Shown one piece after another: positions 47,004 through 54,806 of a DNA stretch of 64,000 bases. The notes beneath the pieces were generated by a model. That model was given only the letters and a program-made list of their open reading frames with translations, had not been told where the DNA came from and searched no databases. Both the position numbers and the translations under genes were made by a program. Each line of letters starts with the position of its first letter. Within the stretch, counting starts at the first letter, position 1. This stretch comes from Spirochaetes bacterium GWB1_60_80 (GTDB lineage: Bacteria; Spirochaetota; Spirochaetia; Treponematales; UBA12059). The stretch covers positions 24,724 through 88,723 of the forward strand of contig MIAR01000029.1 of assembly GCA_001829185.1 (NCBI GenBank), written 5' to 3'.

Positions 47004-47660
47004 TTACTTGCCGGCACCCGGAGTGGTAGGAGCGGCGCCAGGCGCGGCCGGCGTTCCCGCGGCGGGAGCAGCGGCGGCGGTCTCGACGGCGGCCTCGACG
47101 ACGGCCTCGGCCTTGAGGTACTTGACCAGGGCCACGACCTGCTCGGGCGAGCTGAGGATGCGGACGGCTTCCTCGCGCTTGATGTCGCGGACATGGATGG
47201 AATGATTGGCCTTCAAGTCGGTGACATCGATCTCGAAGCGGGCCGGCACATTCTTGGGCAGACACTCGACTTCCAGCTCGTGCACCGGATTTTCCAGGAT
47301 GCCGCCTTCGCGGACGCCGATGGCGATACCGGTCAAGTGAACGGGAACCTTGACGCGGATGGCCACGCCGGATTCGATCTCGAAGAAGTCAATATGCAGC
47401 AGCTTGCTGTGCAGCCAGTCGATCTGACGATCCTTGATAAAACATTCGGTGGCCTTGCCGTCGATTACCAGCTTGATAAGCGTACTCTCGGACACACCCT
47501 TGGTAAGCTTGCGGAACTCGTCGCCATCAAGCACGATGGTGGTCGTCGTTCCATGGCGATTGTACATGATGGCCGGAATTTTACCGTTCCGACGTAAATC
47601 ATTCAGGGCACCCTTGGTAGCCACGGTGCGGCTGGTGGCTTGCAATACTGGCTGACTCAT
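47004..47660 (-). CDS. rplY: Ribosomal protein bL25 / general stress protein Ctc
   Basis: 5S rRNA-binding large-subunit protein of the long Ctc type, 218 residues. The N-terminal domain includes ALNDLRRNGKIPAIMYNRHG and HSKLLHIDFFEI; the C-terminal domain includes GVREGGILENPVHELEVECL and IHVRDIKREEAVRIL. An Ala/Pro-rich tail (about residues 190-218) is present. ATG 47660 is used. tRNA-Gln lies just upstream on the same strand and a strong terminator follows. Confidence 0.95.
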   Translation of the reverse strand: MSQPVLQATSRTVATKGALNDLRRNGKIPAIMYNRHGTTTTIVLDGDEFRKLTKGVSESTLIKLVIDGKATECFIKDRQIDWLHSKLLHIDFFEIESGVAIRVKVPVHLTGIAIGVREGGILENPVHELEVECLPKNVPARFEIDVTDLKANHSIHVRDIKREEAVRILSSPEQVVALVKYLKAEAVVEAAVETAAAAPAAGTPAAPGAAPTTPGAGK

Positions 47661-47786
47661 ATATGTTCTCCCTCACTTGCCTCATAGTCGGCAGCCGGCG
47701 CGGTTCGCGCTCCATTAACTGCCCGGTCCTGGCCAGGACCTTGTAAAAAACAGTAATCCAGGACAACCTGCGCTGTCCAAGCGGTA

Positions 47787-47858
47787 TTGGGACGGCAGGA
47801 CTCGAACCTGCGAGTGGCGGAACCAAAAACCGCTGACTTACCGCTTGTCTACGTCCCA
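47787..47858 (-). tRNA. tRNA-Gln (anticodon TTG)
   Basis: 72-nt cloverleaf: acceptor TGGGACG/CGTCCCA with U1-A72 as in tRNA-Gln, D-arm, anticodon loop TTTTGGT giving UUG, T-arm GCAGGTTCGAGTCCTGC. The anticodon stem closes with a U-U mismatch. CCA is not encoded. Confidence 0.9.
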
Positions 47859-48031
47859 ATGACAATCGCAGATTCCGGCGCCCAAGCGTCGAAACGGCAT
47901 CGACACTGGCCAAATAAGCTGCGGCTACACTTTATACCCTATGAAGCGCCTGTTTGTCACGGGGGTAAGGGCCAAATAGTGGCCGTTCTGAGTCTTTTTC
48001 TAAAAATTTTTCGATGTCTCAGGCGCTGTTT

Positions 48032-48313
48032 TCAGTCAGCGGGCACCGTCTCATCGGAGACCTCGTTGCGTTCCCAGGCCTCGACGATGGCATTTTGCAG
48101 ACGGGCGCGGAAATCGGGGCAAATCGGATGGGCAATGTCTTTGTATTCACCGGTTTTGGTCTTGCGACTAGGCATGGCGATGAAGATACCAGTCTTACCT
48201 TCGATTATTTTAACATTATGAATCACGAAGCAATTGTCGAATGTTACCGTTACATAGCCTTTGAGCTTGCCTTCGCCGTTGACGCGACGAATTCTGATTT
48301 CAGAAATATCCAT
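48032..48313 (-). CDS. spoVG: SpoVG family regulator
   Basis: 93-residue SpoVG homologue. In Borrelia and Staphylococcus SpoVG binds DNA and RNA. Conserved blocks: MDISEIRIRRVNGEGKLKGY, VTFDNCFVIHNVKIIEGKTG, FIAMPSRKTKTGEYKDIAHP. The start ATG 48313 is preceded by AAAGGAG. A promoter with a 17-bp spacer lies 40 bases upstream. It is monocistronic. The 170 bases after it, before tRNA-Gln, hold an inverted repeat (AGCGCCTG at 47945, CAGGCGCT at 48020) but no gene. Confidence 0.95.
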   Translation of the reverse strand: MDISEIRIRRVNGEGKLKGYVTVTFDNCFVIHNVKIIEGKTGIFIAMPSRKTKTGEYKDIAHPICPDFRARLQNAIVEAWERNEVSDETVPAD

Positions 48314-48352
48314 GATTCCAGCTCCTTTTCTCAAGCGATGGCTGTCCAAATA

Positions 48353-48381
48353 ATGATAAGCCGCCGGCTTTAGCGGTGCAA
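48353..48381 (-). promoter_or_regulatory. Promoter of spoVG
   Basis: Minus strand: -35 TTGCAC (48376-48381), 17-bp spacer, -10 TATCAT (48353-48358). Gives a leader of about 35 bases with AAAGGAG. Confidence 0.65.
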
Positions 48382-48525
48382 GGCCAATCACCCTTTTTTT
48401 GTTGATGGCCAAAACAGATACCACCGTTCTACCTGCGCTGGCCAGTCAGGAATTCAAGCTAAGCGGTCAGCCCGGTTGTCCGGCGTTAAAAAGCAAAAAA
48501 AAAGCAAAATAACCCCTTAATATAG

Positions 48526-48554
48526 TTGACAGAGTATCAAAGTCTCTTTTAGAT
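48526..48554 (+). promoter_or_regulatory. Promoter of the acidic-protein gene
   Basis: -35 TTGACA (48526-48531), 17-bp spacer, -10 TTAGAT (48549-48554). It lies 80 bases before the start codon in an A+T-rich stretch. Confidence 0.7.
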
Positions 48555-48635
48555 TTCAGTTGTACAAATGAGCATATGGACTGCACTTTCAGGCGCGCGC
48601 CTGGCCAGACAGGATATGCCAAAGGGAGGACTATG

Positions 48636-48929
48636 ATGGACCCGATACGAGAAACGGCGTTGCCGGAGACCGGATTGGACTTGGCGCTGACACCGGTCGT
48701 TGATTTTCTCCAAACTCCCCATACACCTTCCATTCTCCTTTCTGACTACGAAGATGATTTCGACGATGACTTCGAGAATGAGGACGATTTTGAGGATGAA
48801 GAAGATTTCGACGACTTCGACGACGAGGAAGACGATTTCGAAGACGACTTCGATGATGATGAAGAATTCGAAGACGAAGAAGACTTCGATTTCGAGGACG
48901 ATGTCGATTATAACGATTTTGAAGAGTAA
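48636..48929 (+). CDS. Very acidic Asp/Glu/Phe-rich small protein (97 aa)
   Basis: The first 40 residues (MDPIRETALPETGLDLALTP ...) are ordinary; from about residue 40 to the end the protein is almost only Asp, Glu, Phe and a few Tyr/Asn, in a quasi-repeat such as DDFEDEEDFDDFDDEEDDFE. I know no family. It has its own strong promoter, GGGAGG six bases before ATG 48636 and a strong terminator just downstream, so it is a real monocistronic gene. The pattern of regularly spaced aromatics in an acidic tail recalls acidic disordered chaperone or ligand-sequestering tails; this is speculative. ATG 48633 is an alternative start. Confidence 0.75.
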   Translation: MDPIRETALPETGLDLALTPVVDFLQTPHTPSILLSDYEDDFDDDFENEDDFEDEEDFDDFDDEEDDFEDDFDDDEEFEDEEDFDFEDDVDYNDFEE

Positions 48930-48950
48930 AAAAAATCCGCCAACCCAAAA

Positions 48951-48979
48951 AAAGCACGCCACCGGGCGTGCTTTTTTTT
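48951..48979. terminator. Bidirectional Rho-independent terminator
   Basis: AAAGCACGCC / GGGCGTGCTTT hairpin with a 3-base loop and A and T runs on both sides. It serves the acidic-protein gene on the plus strand and rsfS on the minus strand. Confidence 0.9.
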
Positions 48980-49006
48980 AGACTCGATACCAGTGCCGGA
49001 GACGAA

Positions 49007-49360
49007 TCACTCCGCCAGTCGCTCGATCTGGCCTTCATGCCAGAGGGATTCCAGGTCATAAAACTGCCTGGCACCCTGGCTCATAATGTGCACCACGAAA
49101 TCTCCATAATCCACCAGGCACCATTCATCGTCTTCCTGTAATTGCGGGCGACGCAGGGCGGCGATGCCTTGCAGATGGGCATGCTCTTCTAGGTTGCGCA
49201 GTAGACCGCGCATGTGCGTGATGCTGGTAGCGCCAGCCACCACAAAAAAGTCGGTCCAGCTGCCCAGCTCCGTCAGATCGATGATGCTGATCTCGAGTCC
49301 TTTGCCGTCCGACAGCGCCTTGGCGCAGCCCCTGGCTTGTTCATGTATTTCAGTTTTCAC
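49007..49360 (-). CDS. rsfS: Ribosome silencing factor RsfS
   Basis: 117-residue Iojap/YbeB family protein that binds uL14 to block subunit joining. Conserved pattern: ISIIDLTELGSWTDFFVVAG, ATSITHMRGLLRNLEEHA, EDDEWCLVDYGDFVVHIM and FYDLESLWHEG. The start is GTG 49360, with GGGAGG four bases upstream, overlapping the lytR-like stop by 11 bases. It is the last gene of rplU-prp-rpmA-obgE-yqeK-lytR-rsfS. Confidence 0.94.
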   Translation of the reverse strand: MKTEIHEQARGCAKALSDGKGLEISIIDLTELGSWTDFFVVAGATSITHMRGLLRNLEEHAHLQGIAALRRPQLQEDDEWCLVDYGDFVVHIMSQGARQFYDLESLWHEGQIERLAE

Positions 49361-50537
49361 AATACCTCCCGTTAAAATCACTGCCCAGCACGATCACGAA
49401 ATCAGCCATCAGGCTGCTGGTACCGCCATTGGCGTCCAATTCGACAGATTCGCAACGGATTACCCGACCAACCGTGGCCGCGGCCTGCTCGACCCTGGCC
49501 TCGCGACTGATAACGACCGTACGCTCGACATCCTGCCGGTCGGCATTATCGACCGACACCACATCATAGCCAAAACTCTGGAATACCTCGGCCGCCCGTT
49601 GCGCCAGGCCGCGAATCTTGGTTCCATTCAGTATCTCGAGGCTGAAGACTTGGTCTTCATCCATGAAACTTTCCTCGCTCAGCAGGGCATTGAGCGTCTG
49701 CTTGACGATATCGCGCACCAGCTCGCCGTCGTAGTGCGGAAACAGCACTTGAGTGCCGTCCACCAGGCGCAGATTGCCGGTCAGGCGCTGGTAAACCAAG
49801 CGTTCGGTGTCGAGCGACCCCAGCCGAGACAGCAACTGCTCCAAGGCCGGCTGGGACAGGTTGGTATGCAGCCGCTGCTCGAAAAGCGGGAAAACGTCCG
49901 GATGCAGCACGAAGGCCGCACGCTGCTTGAGCTGGCTGAGCAGGGCGTGGAACAAGTTCTGCCGGCGGGCCACCAACTCCGCTTCCGGGCGATCAGGCTC
50001 GATATAATTGGCGTATAACCAGGTTTTGCTGCCGTCCAGGCGCACCGAACCAGCCGGCAGCATAGCCAAGTTGCCGTCGAGCTGCGTTTTGATGGCATGC
50101 GGCACGAACAGCTGAAAACCGTCCAGCAGGTCCACGATGTCGATAAAGGCCTGCTCGTCGATCCGAATGAACCATTCTAGCTCGGTGTCGATCAGGGTCT
50201 GAATCTCCTCGATATACTTCGCCGGATCCTGGCTATCGTAGAGCACGTCCAGGCGGTCCGAACGGTTCAGCGACCGGATTATCAGGCCAGTCTCCGGCGG
50301 TACATCGAGCAAAGCGCCGCGGGCGTTGCCGGGATAGAACATGAATATTTGGGTGGCTAGCGGCTTGCCTTCCCGCTCGATCATCAGTACCACATTAACG
50401 ATAAAGTCATTATTGAGGACTTCCAGAAAAGGGTCGGTCTTCAGCACATTGGCCATAATTACCACAAATACGGCAACAATGGCCAGAATCAACACCAGAA
50501 TGAGGAAACTCTTGTCTACGGTCAGTCTCTTAATCAC
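49350..50537 (-). CDS. LytR-CpsA-Psr family protein
   Basis: 395-residue membrane-anchored protein. N-terminal helix (KSFLILVLILAIVAVFVVIM), then an LCP domain that transfers glycopolymers to peptidoglycan in Gram-positives (DFIVNVVLMIEREGKPLATQ, ARGALLDVPPETGLI, WFIRIDEQAFIDIVDLLDGF), and a C-terminal LytR_C domain (FSLEILNGTKIRGLAQRAAE ... VVSVDNADRQDVERTVVI). The catalytic arginines of LCP are not clearly conserved (NYIEPDRPEAELVARRQNLF is the best candidate segment). The start ATG 50537 is 24 bases after yqeK. Homologues in spirochaetes lie in the same place. Confidence 0.85.
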   Translation of the reverse strand: MIKRLTVDKSFLILVLILAIVAVFVVIMANVLKTDPFLEVLNNDFIVNVVLMIEREGKPLATQIFMFYPGNARGALLDVPPETGLIIRSLNRSDRLDVLYDSQDPAKYIEEIQTLIDTELEWFIRIDEQAFIDIVDLLDGFQLFVPHAIKTQLDGNLAMLPAGSVRLDGSKTWLYANYIEPDRPEAELVARRQNLFHALLSQLKQRAAFVLHPDVFPLFEQRLHTNLSQPALEQLLSRLGSLDTERLVYQRLTGNLRLVDGTQVLFPHYDGELVRDIVKQTLNALLSEESFMDEDQVFSLEILNGTKIRGLAQRAAEVFQSFGYDVVSVDNADRQDVERTVVISREARVEQAAATVGRVIRCESVELDANGGTSSLMADFVIVLGSDFNGRYCEN

Positions 50538-50561
50538 GCACGCTTCCTCAGATTCGCGAAT

Positions 50562-51254
50562 TCAGGCCAATTGACCGGTCGGCGAAAACGACAGGACGGT
50601 CAAGCGCCGCTGCATGGCATTATACAGGGCCGGAGTCGACTCGGCAACCGGATGGCCCGACTGTTCGAGCCAGGCCATCAGGCGCTCCAGCACCAGGCTT
50701 GTCAAACGCAACAGCCCTGCCTCACCGGGAAAACCGCCGTCTAGCCAGGCTTGGCGCAGATCGGAAGCCCAGTCGCCGCGGCTGGTATCCAGCTTGTCGG
50801 CCAAGTAGATGACCAAGGCCGTGCTATCCATGGCCGGGTCGCCCAGGGTGTGCCAGGCGATAGCCTGTAGGCTGGAGCGATCGCGGCAGATCCCCTGCTC
50901 GGCCAGCAATACAGCCGCGGCCGGCCCGTGCAGATAGCGCTCGTGGCCGAGGCTACTCAGCGCGACGCGAATCGGGCAGCGCGCCGCCAATTCAGACTGC
51001 AGGCTGAGCGGCAATTCCTTGCAGCAGTCGTGCAGCAAGCCAACCAGGCGCAGGCGGCCGGGCGCCAGGCCGTAGGCCGGCGCCAGGCTGGCCGCCAGCT
51101 GGGCGCTGGCCTGACTATGCCGCAGCCGCTTGACGCCCATCAGACCGGCCACTAGGCGTCCGGCCAGGGCTAATGACTCGTCCAAAGCCGGTTCCGCCGC
51201 CAAAGGTAGCGGCTGACCCACCAGGCCAGCCAGCCTGGTCAACAGGGCGGTCAT
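50562..51254 (-). CDS. yqeK: HD-domain hydrolase, YqeK family
   Basis: Metal-dependent Ap4A hydrolase of the YqeK type, 230 residues. HD residues: RLRHSQASAQLA, LVGLLHDCCKELPL, YLHGPAAAVLLAE, AIAWHTLGDPAMD and VIYLADKLD, in the YqeK order. The N-terminal 40 residues and C-terminal 70 residues are extensions beyond the usual 190. ATG 51254 overlaps the obgE stop. The nadD gene that often precedes yqeK is missing here. Confidence 0.88.
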   Translation of the reverse strand: MTALLTRLAGLVGQPLPLAAEPALDESLALAGRLVAGLMGVKRLRHSQASAQLAASLAPAYGLAPGRLRLVGLLHDCCKELPLSLQSELAARCPIRVALSSLGHERYLHGPAAAVLLAEQGICRDRSSLQAIAWHTLGDPAMDSTALVIYLADKLDTSRGDWASDLRQAWLDGGFPGEAGLLRLTSLVLERLMAWLEQSGHPVAESTPALYNAMQRRLTVLSFSPTGQLA

Positions 51255-52306
51255 GACTCGTCAACGGCCGGTTCGGGGCGAGTCTGCCCCCAGATATCCG
51301 GCGCGCCGGTCAGCTTCTCGCCATCCAGCACGAAACGCAAGAAGGCTTCCGATACCGCCGGTAGGCCCTCAGCCGAAAAAACCGAGATGCCATAGACGGT
51401 CTCGCCCGGCAGGCTGGCCACCAGCTCGGCTAAGCGGCCCTCGGTTTCCGGCAGGTCGAGCTTGGTGCCGATCACCAGGCGCGGCTTTTCGGCCAGATCG
51501 GGCGAAAAACTGGCCAGCTCGGCCAGCAGGATCGGGAAGGCTTCCCGGAAATTGTCGTCGGACAGATCGATCAGGAAAGCCAGGGCGGCGGTGCGGGCGA
51601 TATGCTTCAGGAAGCGGATGCCCAGGCCCAGCCCCTCATGGGCGCCTTCGATGATACCGGGTATGTCGGCCAGGATGACATCGCGGTCGGCCACCGTCAG
51701 GACGCCCAGATTGGGTATCTTGGTGGTAAACGGATACGGCGCGATCTTGGGCCGGGCGTTGGTGAAGCGGTCCAACAGGCTGGACTTGCCGGCGTTGGGA
51801 AAGCCGACGAAGCCGATGTCGGCCATCAGTTGCAGCTCGACGCGCAAGTCGATAGTCTCGCCGTTTTTGCCGGAATAAGCGATGCGCGGCGCCTGGTTGG
51901 TGCTCGACTTGAAGTGGGTGTTGCCCCAGCCGCCGTTGGCGCCGCGCAGGAAGACCCAGGGCGCTTCAGCGTCGGACAGGAATTCATGCACCACTTCGCC
52001 CGAGTCGATACGTTTGACGATGGTACCCGGCGGCACCGGAATAACGATATCGGCGCCGTCCTCGCCGTAACAATTCTTGCCGCGGCCATCCTGGCCGTTG
52101 CGGGCCTTAAAAGTATGGGTATACCGCAGGTGCGCCAAGGTGCGCAGGTTGCGCCTGACTTCGAAGATGACATCGCCGCCCCGCCCGCCATCGCCGCCGG
52201 CCGGCCCGCCGAAGGGCACGTATTTTTCGCGCCGGAAGGCGATGCAGCCGTTGCCGCCATTGCCAGAGGTGACCGAAATGGTGGTCTCGTCGATAAATGT
52301 GTTCAT
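51251..52306 (-). CDS. obgE: GTPase ObgE/CgtA
   Basis: Ribosome-assembly and stress GTPase, 351 residues. Obg glycine-rich fold (ISVTSGNGGNGCIAFRREKY; GGPAGGDGGRGGDVIFEV), then G domain with GFPNAGKSSLLDRFTNARPK, switch DIPGIIEGAHEGLGLGIRFL and KxD-type GTKLDLPE. The C-terminal OCT domain is lacking, as in many bacteria. ATG 52306 has GGAG eleven bases upstream. A terminator between rpmA and obgE suggests separate control of the downstream part. Confidence 0.96.
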   Translation of the reverse strand: MNTFIDETTISVTSGNGGNGCIAFRREKYVPFGGPAGGDGGRGGDVIFEVRRNLRTLAHLRYTHTFKARNGQDGRGKNCYGEDGADIVIPVPPGTIVKRIDSGEVVHEFLSDAEAPWVFLRGANGGWGNTHFKSSTNQAPRIAYSGKNGETIDLRVELQLMADIGFVGFPNAGKSSLLDRFTNARPKIAPYPFTTKIPNLGVLTVADRDVILADIPGIIEGAHEGLGLGIRFLKHIARTAALAFLIDLSDDNFREAFPILLAELASFSPDLAEKPRLVIGTKLDLPETEGRLAELVASLPGETVYGISVFSAEGLPAVSEAFLRFVLDGEKLTGAPDIWGQTRPEPAVDES

Positions 52307-52323
52307 GGCTTCAATTCTCCAAA

Positions 52324-52366
52324 TAGAAAAAACCGCCCTACGGCGCCAGGCCGTTGCGGCGGTTTT
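52324..52366 (-). terminator. Terminator/attenuator between rpmA and obgE
   Basis: Minus strand: AAAACCGCC / GGCGGTTTT stem with a 25-base structured loop, then T run (TTTTTTCTATTT). It would end or attenuate the rplU-prp-rpmA message 18 bases before the obgE start. Confidence 0.75.
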
Positions 52367-52460
52367 GCTGCTAGTCTTGGCTAGTACAAAGGCTAGAGGC
52401 CAGCGTGGGCTGGCCAGATCCTGGCACCAACCGCCGCAAGGCGGGGCGCCGGGAAAAAGA

Positions 52461-52703
52461 TCAGGCCTGTACGGGTTGGATACCGGCGTATTTCCGGCCG
52501 CGGCGGTCCTCGAAGAAAACAGTGCCGTCGGACAGGGCGAACAAGGTGTAATCCTTGCCGCAACCGACATTGAGGCCGGGATGGATCTTGGTGCCGCGCT
52601 GTCGCACGATGATGGTGCCGGCCCGAACCTGCTGATTGCCGGAGGCCTTGATACCCATGTACTGGGGATTGGAATCGCGACCGTTTACGCCTTTATGTGC
52701 CAT
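52461..52703 (-). CDS. rpmA: Ribosomal protein bL27
   Basis: 80-residue L27. [40 protein letters not shown] and [14 protein letters not shown] match the family. The N-terminus starts MAHKG with no cleavable extension ending in F, so the Prp protease encoded just upstream has no visible L27 cleavage site of the Staphylococcus type. Confidence 0.96.
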   Translation of the reverse strand: MAHKGVNGRDSNPQYMGIKASGNQQVRAGTIIVRQRGTKIHPGLNVGCGKDYTLFALSDGTVFFEDRRGRKYAGIQPVQA

Positions 52704-52714
52704 ACTTGTCTCCC

Positions 52715-53065
52715 TTATTCAATTTCAACCACGAGCCCGTCAGGATACTCGCGCTGCAGGCCGGCCAAACCGACCAGCAGAATATCGCTGCCGCCGCGCA
52801 GGGTGGCCGTCAAGGCAGGATCGAAGGCCTCCAGACGGAAAGCCAGCTGCCCAGGCCGCGCTGCCGCGCCGTCCAGCGTCACTCCCGGATAGCGCGACCA
52901 GCTTTCGAACAGGCTGCGCAACAGCACGGTGATGGCCGCGCACAGCAGATTGTTCCCGGCCGCCGCCTTTCCGGCATGACCATCGGCCCTGACCCGGCGG
53001 ATTATGCCATCCGGGGCAAGCACGATATCGATATGAACCTGGCTGGGCTCAGACGCCAACCACAT
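52715..53065 (-). CDS. prp: Ribosomal-processing cysteine protease Prp family
   Basis: 116-residue protein between rplU and rpmA. The catalytic pair is visible: His in [12 protein letters not shown] and Cys in [15 protein letters not shown]. In Firmicutes Prp trims the L27 N-terminus. Here rpmA encodes no such extension, so the role may be different or vestigial. The start ATG 53065 overlaps rplU by 17 bases; no other start in frame gives the expected N-terminus ([20 protein letters not shown]). Confidence 0.85.
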   Translation of the reverse strand: MWLASEPSQVHIDIVLAPDGIIRRVRADGHAGKAAAGNNLLCAAITVLLRSLFESWSRYPGVTLDGAAARPGQLAFRLEAFDPALTATLRGGSDILLVGLAGLQREYPDGLVVEIE

Positions 53066-53360
53066 CCTCGATCTTGAGAACACTATAGCACTGGCGGTGA
53101 CCCTGGGTGCGGCGGTAGTTCTTCTTGGACTTGTACTTGAACACGATGAGCTTGTCACCCTTGTTATGTTCCTGAATGACAGCCTTGACGCTGGCGCCCT
53201 TGACATAGGGAGCGCCGACGCTGACCTTGTCGCCACCGAGCAGCAGGACGGAATCGAACGAGACGTTCGAACCGGCTTCGCCTTCCATGCGATCAACGCG
53301 CAGGGTGACACCCTTCTCGGCGCGATATTGCTTGCCTTTGATCTCTACGACTGCATACAT
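53049..53360 (-). CDS. rplU: Ribosomal protein bL21
   Basis: 103-residue L21. MYAVVEIKGKQYRAEKGVTL, then FDSVLLLGGDKVSVGAPYVK, and the C-terminal RNA-binding KYKSKKNYRRTQGHRQCYS are diagnostic. It is first in the operon and has a long leader with a hairpin. Confidence 0.96.
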   Translation of the reverse strand: MYAVVEIKGKQYRAEKGVTLRVDRMEGEAGSNVSFDSVLLLGGDKVSVGAPYVKGASVKAVIQEHNKGDKLIVFKYKSKKNYRRTQGHRQCYSVLKIEDVVGV

Positions 53361-53380
53361 CTGGTAAACCTCTTATGTTT

Positions 53381-53420
53381 CGGATACTGGCGGGTTAGCG
53401 CCCAGTGCTGGCCCGCTCCG
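53381..53420 (-). promoter_or_regulatory. Structured leader of the rplU operon
   Basis: Predicted stem CGGAGCGGG ... CCCGCCAGTATCCG enclosing GCCAG-CA-CTGGGC, in the 130-base leader between the promoter and rplU. It could be an L21 autoregulatory structure. Only the base pairing is visible. Confidence 0.35.
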
Positions 53421-53497
53421 GAATCTGGTATATCTGAAACGGAACCGCCCGTAATATAACAGCTGCTCTATACAACAAATAGTAGCACCGGCGCGAT

Positions 53498-53527
53498 TTT
53501 ATACTACACAAGCCACCCGACTGTCAA
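53498..53527 (-). promoter_or_regulatory. Promoter of rplU-prp-rpmA operon
   Basis: Minus strand: -35 TTGACA (53522-53527), 18-bp spacer, -10 TATAAA (53498-53503). It lies 138 bases upstream of rplU. Confidence 0.75.
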
Positions 53528-53564
53528 CCAGTCGGCTGAATCAGTACGACAGTTCAAGCCCAAA

Positions 53565-53580
53565 AGGCCGACAGACTCCT
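53565..53580 (-). repeat. Terminus of family B element (16 bp)
   Basis: Minus strand AGGAGTCTGTCGGCCT follows the T of the TAG stop of the glycosyltransferase gene. It is two to three mismatches from the 16-bp terminus of the 216-bp element at 8119-8334. No second terminus is nearby. Confidence 0.55.
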
Positions 53581-54619
53581 AGCGGAAGACGAAGCGCTTC
53601 TGGACCGAATAGCTGACAAAGAACAGCAAGACCTCGGTAATGGCCTTGGCCAGGTACAGATTGAGGCCCAGGCCGCTGAACAGGCGAATCAACCCGTAAT
53701 TGGCCGCCAAAATGAAGACGGCCAGCGCATAATAGCCGATGACATGGTGGTGAAAGCGGCCACGCTGGCCTTTCTTGGAAAAAATGACCGCCCGGTTGAC
53801 CATGAAATTGACAAAAGAGCTGACCAGGCGGGCCCCGACCACCGCGGCCCATAACACTCCCGGCCATAAGACGGAAATCAGCCAGAATAGGAAAAAATCG
53901 ACGCCAAAGGCCAGCAGCGAGGAAGCGCCAAACAGCAGCAACAGCCGGTATATGCGCCAGGAATCCTTGAAGGCGTTGAAATGCGACCGGCTGTTGTCGT
54001 CCAGATAGACAGTCTCGATGCCGACTTCCACCAACGTGAGCGACAGGCGGGAGGCTTCCAGGAGGACGTTAATCTCATACTCGTAGCGGTCGCCAGACAG
54101 GCAAACCAGGTCGGCGAAGGCGCTGGCCGGCAACCCGCGCAAGCCGGTCTGGGTATCATGGATGCGCTGCCCGCTAACGAAATTGAAAACGCCGCGGGTG
54201 ATGGCGTTGCCGGCCCGGCTCTTGAACGGCACCTGGCCGGAAAAGACGCGCATGCCCAGGACGATACTGTCCCGCTGTTCGAGCAGCGCCCGGCCGACCT
54301 TACCGATATCCTTGACCAGATGCTGGCCGTCGGCGTCGGCGGTAACTACCCCCTCGACCGGCAGCCCGCGGTCGAGCAGATCCCGCAGACCAGTCTTGAT
54401 GGCCCGTCCCTTGCCGCCGTTGACAGGGTGGGTCAACACCCGGCAACCCATCTGGGCCAGCTGGGTGAAAATGGCCGCAAACGCGGCACCGCTGCCGTCG
54501 TCCACTACCAGAATTTCGCGGTAGCCTTCGGTCAAAAGCTCAGTGGCCAGCTTGATGACCAGCTCATCCGGCTTGTAAGCCGGCACCAGGACGGCCAGGC
54601 GGCCCAGTTCCTCAGTCAT
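53579..54619 (-). CDS. GT2 glycosyltransferase fused to GtrA membrane domain
   Basis: 346 residues. The N-terminal GT-A domain is polyprenyl-phosphate-sugar-synthase-like (LAVLVPAYKPDELVIKLATE, ILVVDDGSG, HPVNGGKGRAIKTGL, VVTADADGQH, the DDG and DxD metal site). The C-terminal GtrA domain has four helices (LLLLFGASSLLAFGVDFFLF to LFFVSYSVQKRFVFR). Such fusions make or flip lipid-linked sugars. ATG 54619 overlaps the stop of the small membrane-protein gene by eight bases (ATGACTGA). It is last in a three-gene operon with a phosphodiester glycosidase. Confidence 0.88.
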   Translation of the reverse strand: MTEELGRLAVLVPAYKPDELVIKLATELLTEGYREILVVDDGSGAAFAAIFTQLAQMGCRVLTHPVNGGKGRAIKTGLRDLLDRGLPVEGVVTADADGQHLVKDIGKVGRALLEQRDSIVLGMRVFSGQVPFKSRAGNAITRGVFNFVSGQRIHDTQTGLRGLPASAFADLVCLSGDRYEYEINVLLEASRLSLTLVEVGIETVYLDDNSRSHFNAFKDSWRIYRLLLLFGASSLLAFGVDFFLFWLISVLWPGVLWAAVVGARLVSSFVNFMVNRAVIFSKKGQRGRFHHHVIGYYALAVFILAANYGLIRLFSGLGLNLYLAKAITEVLLFFVSYSVQKRFVFR

Positions 54620-54806
54620 GGGAGCGCCGCCGGGCAAGCGAGGCGATAGCCGTGGCCAAGGAGGCCACAATGAGGGCCAACAACAGCGTCCGGAACTCCG
54701 GACCGCGCAGGAAGCCCATGGCGCTATTGATAGAATCGATAATGAACAGCACCAGCATCATGATAGACAGGATAATGGACAGATGCGGTAACAGACGGCG
54801 GATCAT
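54612..54806 (-). CDS. Small membrane protein, two helices (64 aa)
   Basis: Two membrane segments: LSIILSIMMLVLFIIDSI and LLLALIVASLATAIASLA, with RRLLPHL and RRRSHD at the ends. The start ATG overlaps the glycosidase stop by four bases and has GGAGG seven bases upstream; the end overlaps the glycosyltransferase start. Strict coupling on both sides supports a real gene. No family recognised. Confidence 0.75.
   Translation of the reverse strand: MIRRLLPHLSIILSIMMLVLFIIDSINSAMGFLRGPEFRTLLLALIVASLATAIASLARRRSHD

Noticed and set aside
48549..48962. Minus-strand frame of hydrophobic F/I/V repeats opposite the acidic protein
   Set aside because: Complement of GAC/GAA/TTC codons always gives a hydrophobic antisense frame; promoter, ribosome-binding site and terminator all support the plus strand.
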